Assembly: GCA_030149295.1 (NCBI GenBank)
Contig: JASBRV010000102.1
Coordinates: forward strand, 124,001 to 188,000
Direction: 5' to 3'
Origin: Bacteriovoracales bacterium
GTDB taxonomy: Bacteria; Bdellovibrionota; Bacteriovoracia; Bacteriovoracales; Bacteriovoracaceae
Length of the DNA: 64,000 nt
Shown here in pieces: positions 60,501 to 64,000 of the stretch. The translations under genes and the position numbers were made by a program. Numbering within the stretch: the stretch's first letter is position 1; every line of letters begins with the position of its first letter. The notes below the pieces were generated by a model that searched no databases, had not been told where the DNA came from, and saw only the letters and a list, made by a program, of their open reading frames with translations.

Positions 60501-61639
60501 AAATTCTCTCCACTCGAGCAAGACTCTATCGCTTCTCTTAAGGCCACTGCCTTTTTAAAGAGATCATCACGAGCTATGGCCTTTAAATGGGTCTTTGTAT
60601 CCTCGTATTGGCTCAACATAAAATGAGCGTAGGCCAGAGCGTATCGAATATCCTGATCTTCTTTAAGAGATGTCCTCACCGCATGCTCTCCGATAAGGAT
60701 CATTTTGGTAAAATCCTCACGATAGAGAGCGATGGTTAACATCGTCTTAAACTTTTTCACAGGATCCCTAATCTCCATGGCAAGTCTTTCAGCAAAGACC
60801 GGATAACCTGCTTTTCGCCACAACTCAGAAGCTTCCACAAGATACTCAGGGTGATAAAAAGAAAGGGACTTAAATAATTGCGCTGCGGCCAAAATCTTTT
60901 GGTCTTTTATGTAACTTCTTGCCAAGTCCTTAGTGATTTCCTCATCACGAGGATCTTTTAAACGGGCCAGCTCACCAAAAAAGATTGCTTTTTGAATATC
61001 ACCCATTTGTCGATACTTTTGTCCCATTCTGGCAATATCAAGAGCAGACAAGGAATACTGATCAACCATTTGTTTTCCTGTCTCGAAACTTACTTCTATT
61101 AATCCATTTTCTAACAGGTAGAACCACTTTTGTTTGATAAGAGGGAGCGAGTTGGGAAATGCTTTAAGTCCACTATTGAGAGTTTTCCATGCGAGGCTTG
61201 ATTGTTTATCACCAAAGTAAAGAGACGCTTTAAGCTGAAAATATAAAGGCTCTTTCTTTAAAAGTTCTTCTGTTTTCTCAAGAAGAGAAAGGCCTTCTTT
61301 GTGCTTATTGAGTCCAAGATAGGCCTGGGCCAAGCCAAGTCCTAAGTCAGCTCCCTTAAGACCCTCTTTCTGTGCCTTCTTATAGGCCTCAAGAGCTTTA
61401 TCATAGCGTTTTTGACGATTTTCAAGTAATCCCTTCAAACCCCAATAACGCTCGGGAATGACTTCATGGGGATCTTTAATCTGATTAATCACACTGGCCG
61501 CACGGGCATAGTTTTTATTTTTAATGAGTAGGGCAGCAAGATCCAGAGGATTTACTTCTTCTTCACCATAAATCGCTCCACTGATTCCAAGTGTGGCCAA
61601 ATAGATTAATGTGATCGCAGTGACAATTATTTTCATCAT
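60491..61639 (-). CDS. TPR-repeat protein of the TonB operon
   Basis: A signal peptide or membrane anchor (MMKIIVTAITLIYLATLGISGAIYG) precedes a string of TPR-like repeats (LLIKNKNYARAASVINQI, KRYDKALEAYKKAQKEGLKGADLGLGLAQAYLGLNKHKEGLSLLEK, KAIFFGELARLKDPRDEEITKDLARSYI, LAYAHFMLSQYEDTKTHLKA). Such TPR proteins accompany TtpC-ExbB2-ExbD2-TonB2 sets and act as scaffolds in the periplasm. It starts 5 bp after the tonB stop. Confidence 0.86.
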   Translation of the reverse strand: MMKIIVTAITLIYLATLGISGAIYGEEEVNPLDLAALLIKNKNYARAASVINQIKDPHEVIPERYWGLKGLLENRQKRYDKALEAYKKAQKEGLKGADLGLGLAQAYLGLNKHKEGLSLLEKTEELLKKEPLYFQLKASLYFGDKQSSLAWKTLNSGLKAFPNSLPLIKQKWFYLLENGLIEVSFETGKQMVDQYSLSALDIARMGQKYRQMGDIQKAIFFGELARLKDPRDEEITKDLARSYIKDQKILAAAQLFKSLSFYHPEYLVEASELWRKAGYPVFAERLAMEIRDPVKKFKTMLTIALYREDFTKMILIGEHAVRTSLKEDQDIRYALAYAHFMLSQYEDTKTHLKAIARDDLFKKAVALREAIESCSSGENLCL

Positions 61640-61644
61640 AGTCT

Positions 61645-62295
61645 TTAATTCAAATTAAAGGTTATCTTTTGCTTTACCCATACTTTTACAGGGCTTCCTT
61701 TATACATGGCCGGATCAAATGACCATTCGCGCACACTTGCCATGGCCACTTGGTCAAATAGGCCCTCAGGCTCAGAGCGAAGAAGTTTTACTTCCTCAAC
61801 TTCACCAGTCGCATTAACGAGAAGATTTAAAAGAACCTGGCCATTAATCCCTCTCTTTCGAGCATAGTCAGGGTATTGAAGAGGAGGCCTGTAAGTGGCC
61901 CGTGGCACTTCATCCACAGTATCCTCTGTCATAATGACATTACTCTTATCTCCGAGGAGGCCTTCAGCTCCTTCACCAAGAAATTCAAATTGGCCTAAAC
62001 CAAAACTAGAACCACTGAGGCTAGTGCCAAGAGTTGGTCTCGCGAGTTTCTTTTTCTTTTTGGGTTTTTTCTTTTTTTGAACTACTTTTTTTGGCTTTTT
62101 CTTTTTTTGAACTTGAGAAAGATCAAAGGATGTACTTGAAAGTTTATTCTTATCTTTTTTAGGACCTTCAAGACCATTCATAATCACAAGCCCTAACATG
62201 ACAAAGATGATACCAAATAACCCTGCACCTACGGGAAGCCACTTTTTTAAAAATGTCTTATTTAATTTATTTTTCATCGTATCTAACTGGTCCAA
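61645..62295 (-). CDS. tonB: TonB-family energy transducer
   Basis: Couples the inner-membrane proton motive force to the receptor. One N-terminal membrane helix (WLPVGAGLFGIIFVMLGLVIM) is followed by a Lys/Pro-rich linker (KKKKPKKVVQKKKKPKKKKK) instead of a Pro-Glu-rich one, and a C-terminal TonB domain (RPPLQYPDYARKRGINGQVLLNLLVNATGEVEEVKLLRSEPEGLFDQVAMASVREWSFDP). The start is TTG 62295, or ATG 62277 (MKNKLNKTF); neither has a strong ribosome site. Confidence 0.9.
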   Translation of the reverse strand: MDQLDTMKNKLNKTFLKKWLPVGAGLFGIIFVMLGLVIMNGLEGPKKDKNKLSSTSFDLSQVQKKKKPKKVVQKKKKPKKKKKLARPTLGTSLSGSSFGLGQFEFLGEGAEGLLGDKSNVIMTEDTVDEVPRATYRPPLQYPDYARKRGINGQVLLNLLVNATGEVEEVKLLRSEPEGLFDQVAMASVREWSFDPAMYKGSPVKVWVKQKITFNLN

Positions 62296-62316
62296 TTTAT
62301 CTCTATAATATTCTTC

Positions 62317-62721
62317 CTATCCTGCTTCATTCTCAGCAGCTACCCCAACATCTTTCGCTCCCGCCAACCGACAAGCATCAACAACTTCAATGAGTCTCTC
62401 TGCTGGAACTCCTTTATCGGTAACCACGAGGACACTCTCACTGCCACCGGATTTAATCAGTTCCCTCACCTTACTTTGAAGAACCCACACTCTCGTAGGT
62501 TGACCGTCTACATAAACTTTTGCATTTTGATCAATATAGACACGAATACTTTTGGTACTCGCGGGTCCTGCACTTGAAGCCCCAGGTCTTTCTAAATCCA
62601 ATTTCATATCCTTAACAAAAGTCGTTGAAACCATAAAAAAGATAAGAAGGATAAAGACCATGTCGATTAGAGGTGACATATCAACTTGGGCTTCTTCCTC
62701 TTGGCGAAATTGCCTACGCAT
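62317..62721 (-). CDS. exbD: ExbD/TolR-family biopolymer transport protein
   Basis: Proton-channel partner of ExbB. EEEAQVDMSPLIDMVFILLIFFMVSTTFVKD holds the single helix with the conserved membrane Asp (PLIDMVF). The periplasmic domain follows (SIRVYIDQNAKVYVDGQPTRVW, VLVVTDKGVPAERLIEVVDACRLAGAKDVGVAAE). I start at ATG 62721 after GGAGGACATC, overlapping the exbB stop by 8 bp; the track's longer version adds 16 residues without support. Confidence 0.93.
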   Translation of the reverse strand: MRRQFRQEEEAQVDMSPLIDMVFILLIFFMVSTTFVKDMKLDLERPGASSAGPASTKSIRVYIDQNAKVYVDGQPTRVWVLQSKVRELIKSGGSESVLVVTDKGVPAERLIEVVDACRLAGAKDVGVAAENEAG

Positions 62722-63268
62722 GATGTCCTCCCTGAAGATGATTTTCAGAGTCGTTGAAAGCGTTCTCAATCATTGATTCCATATCAACGAGAAGGTTGAG
62801 TTGTTTTCGTTCAAGAAGTCTTCCCATAATAAGACCAGGAATCGCCACGGCTAAACCCATTTGGGTAGTAATCAAGGCTTGAGAAATCCCCCCCGCGATC
62901 CCCCCGGATTGACTAAAAAGACTCATTTCTGCCAAGGAATCAAAAGTTTCGATCATTCCAGAGACCGTACCAAGAAGGCCAAGGAGTGGTGCTAAAATCA
63001 CCACAGTTTTTATAAGTGTTTTATAACTGTTAAGCTCGTCTTCTTCTTCCGAGAGGAGAAGGGCGGCGTCAGCTCGACTGCCTTTTTCATTTTTAAGTTT
63101 ATCAAAGCGTTCATGAAAGTCTTTATAAACACCTAGGTCTCCTCTAGTTAATAAAAGTAACCTTTTACACATAGAATACCAAAGAAGAGCAGCTCCCAAT
63201 AAAAGAGGAGGCATGACAAATCCCCCAGCATGATATAGTTCAATAATTTTGGTGCCTAAATCATTCAT
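62714..63268 (-). CDS. exbB: ExbB/MotA/TolQ-family proton channel protein
   Basis: Three-helix inner-membrane protein. FVMPPLLLGAALLWYSMCKRLLLL is the first helix; YKTLIKTVVILAPLLGLLGTVSGMIETFDSLA and GGISQALITTQMGLAVAIPGLIMGRLLERKQ hold the conserved second and third helices with the GTVxGM and ALxTTxxGLxxAIP motifs. 184 residues. Starts two bases after the ttpC stop (AAGGAAG upstream). Confidence 0.93.
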   Translation of the reverse strand: MNDLGTKIIELYHAGGFVMPPLLLGAALLWYSMCKRLLLLTRGDLGVYKDFHERFDKLKNEKGSRADAALLLSEEEDELNSYKTLIKTVVILAPLLGLLGTVSGMIETFDSLAEMSLFSQSGGIAGGISQALITTQMGLAVAIPGLIMGRLLERKQLNLLVDMESMIENAFNDSENHLQGGHHA

Positions 63269-63270
63269 GA

Positions 63271-64000
63271 TTAAGCTTCCTTATCAAAGAGATTAGAAAG
63301 GCGAAGCGCCTCTCTTTCCAACATCACTTTAATTTTTCCTGACCAACCACTTAAGAGATTCCCAAGAAGGAGAGAAGGAATCGCCACCACAAGACCTAGT
63401 TTTGTCGTAATCAACGCCTCTGAGATACCGCTTGAAAGGAGTTTAGGATCACCGGTACCAAATTCTGTAATAATATCAAAAGTTGAGATCATCCCTGTTA
63501 CAGTCCCAAGAAGGCCGAGCAAGGGGGCGACAGCGGCCATGACTAGAATCACAGCGCCAAATTTATCAAGGTGATTGAGTTCACCTAAAATAGATTCATG
63601 AATGACATTTTCTCTGGCCTCACGCTCTTTATCTTTAGCAATAAGAGTCTTAGAGAGAACTCTATCAAAGGGAGTGGCTCCCTTAAGAGTTTTTTCCTTA
63701 ACAAGTTCTAAATTGCCATCTTTAATACTTGTAAGAAGTGCTTTATCAAATCGACTTGCACCGTAAAGAAGGAAACCTCGAACAAAGGCAAGAAGAAGAG
63801 CGATAAGACCCAGACCTACGATAACATAGGCAATAGCACCACCCGCTTCGACAATGTCATAGAATGACTTATCTTTTTTGGGTTCAATTCCTTTAGAGGT
63901 GTTCTCATAGAGGAAGATAGGAAGTGAAGGAATCTCATCTCCCTTTCTCAGAAGTTTAATTTCCTCAGCTAAATCCATCTCAGTTAACTTTAATTTTCCC
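63271..64000 (-). CDS. TtpC-like MotA/TolQ/ExbB protein, 5' end outside window
   Basis: The frame stays open upstream of the ATG at 63978 to the window edge (codons read KLKLTEMDLAEE), so the gene probably continues. The visible part has three helices with the same motifs as ExbB (VAPLLGLLGTVTGMISTFDIITEFG, SGISEALITTKLGLVVAIPSLLLGN). In TtpC the channel domain is preceded by a long periplasmic N-terminus of about 250 residues; that portion would lie beyond the window. Its order before exbB-exbD-tonB-TPR is the known Vibrio TonB2 arrangement. No DUF3450 gene can be seen because the window ends. Confidence 0.85.
   Translation of the reverse strand, partial: GKLKLTEMDLAEEIKLLRKGDEIPSLPIFLYENTSKGIEPKKDKSFYDIVEAGGAIAYVIVGLGLIALLLAFVRGFLLYGASRFDKALLTSIKDGNLELVKEKTLKGATPFDRVLSKTLIAKDKEREARENVIHESILGELNHLDKFGAVILVMAAVAPLLGLLGTVTGMISTFDIITEFGTGDPKLLSSGISEALITTKLGLVVAIPSLLLGNLLSGWSGKIKVMLEREALRLSNLFDKEA

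Noticed and set aside
1-64000. tRNA, rRNA, CRISPR arrays, IS elements or defence genes
   Set aside because: No cloverleaf, rRNA sequence, regular spacer repeat, transposase or recognised defence gene was seen on reading the window.

Overview
The window is a gene-dense, AT-leaning bacterial chromosome segment with about 56 protein-coding genes. I see no rRNA, tRNA, CRISPR array, insertion sequence or phage gene. Many genes encode signal peptides or lipoproteins, TTG and GTG starts are common, and the TonB machinery is of the TtpC/ExbB2/ExbD2/TonB2 type. Exported hydrolases, HD-GYP-like and PilZ-like proteins and an orphan CpaF ATPase suggest a Gram-negative bacterium of the Bdellovibrionota (Bacteriovoracaceae/Bdellovibrio relatives). 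That placement is inference from gene content and has not been tested by phylogeny.

Layout. 1-13.7 kb holds a truncated protease-like gene, rsmJ, a single-chain glycine decarboxylase (gcvP), a DUF885 lipoprotein peptidase, a trypsin-like protein with lost catalytic residues, a DEAD-box helicase, a lipoprotein pair (one with a CHAP/NlpC-like domain) and prfC. 13.8-20.4 kb holds small exported proteins, an ATP-grasp-like plus AstE-like pair, a LysR regulator divergent from an AhpD-like protein, a CREST/ceramidase-like membrane protein and rlmN. 20.4-30.5 kb holds a large exported protein with amidoligase-like domains, its partner, a divergent papain-like exported protein, a stand-alone RlmK methyltransferase, a TSUP permease, a Cys-rich Sel1-like protein and a GT4 glycosyltransferase. 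30.5-41.4 kb is one compact purine operon, purF-C-D-N-L-Q-H-M, on the minus strand. 41.5-49.2 kb starts with apaG, a hydrolase and an HNH protein, followed by a signalling cluster (two HD-GYP-like regulators, one OmpR-type regulator, one HPt protein, two REC plus PilZ-like proteins) with no histidine kinase. 49.3-56.7 kb holds an outer-membrane barrel with a secreted partner, an AidB-like acyl-CoA dehydrogenase, cpaF with a cupredoxin-like protein, an exported small heat-shock-like protein overlapping a pterin carbinolamine dehydratase, and a redoxin. 56.7-64 kb is a TonB transport operon running from the window end: ttpC (partial), exbB, exbD, tonB, TPR, TonB-dependent receptor, ankyrin lipoprotein.

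Themes. The purine operon supplies eight enzymes for IMP synthesis; purE, purK and purB are not in the window. The TonB operon encodes a complete energised import machine with its own receptor. Several regulatory structures can be read directly from the sequence. Perfect inverted repeats enclose the ribosome-binding site of rlmN (9-bp arms) and of the acyl-CoA dehydrogenase (15-bp arms, with start codon). A bulged 11-bp hairpin encloses the annotated start of the cupredoxin-like gene. A 15-bp inverted repeat surrounds the gcvP/DUF885 terminator. In two places the signal peptide of an exported protein is encoded out of frame inside the tail of the upstream gene. The most promising undescribed material is the exported amidoligase-like locus, the kinase-less signalling cluster, the ATP-grasp/AstE pair and the start-site hairpins.
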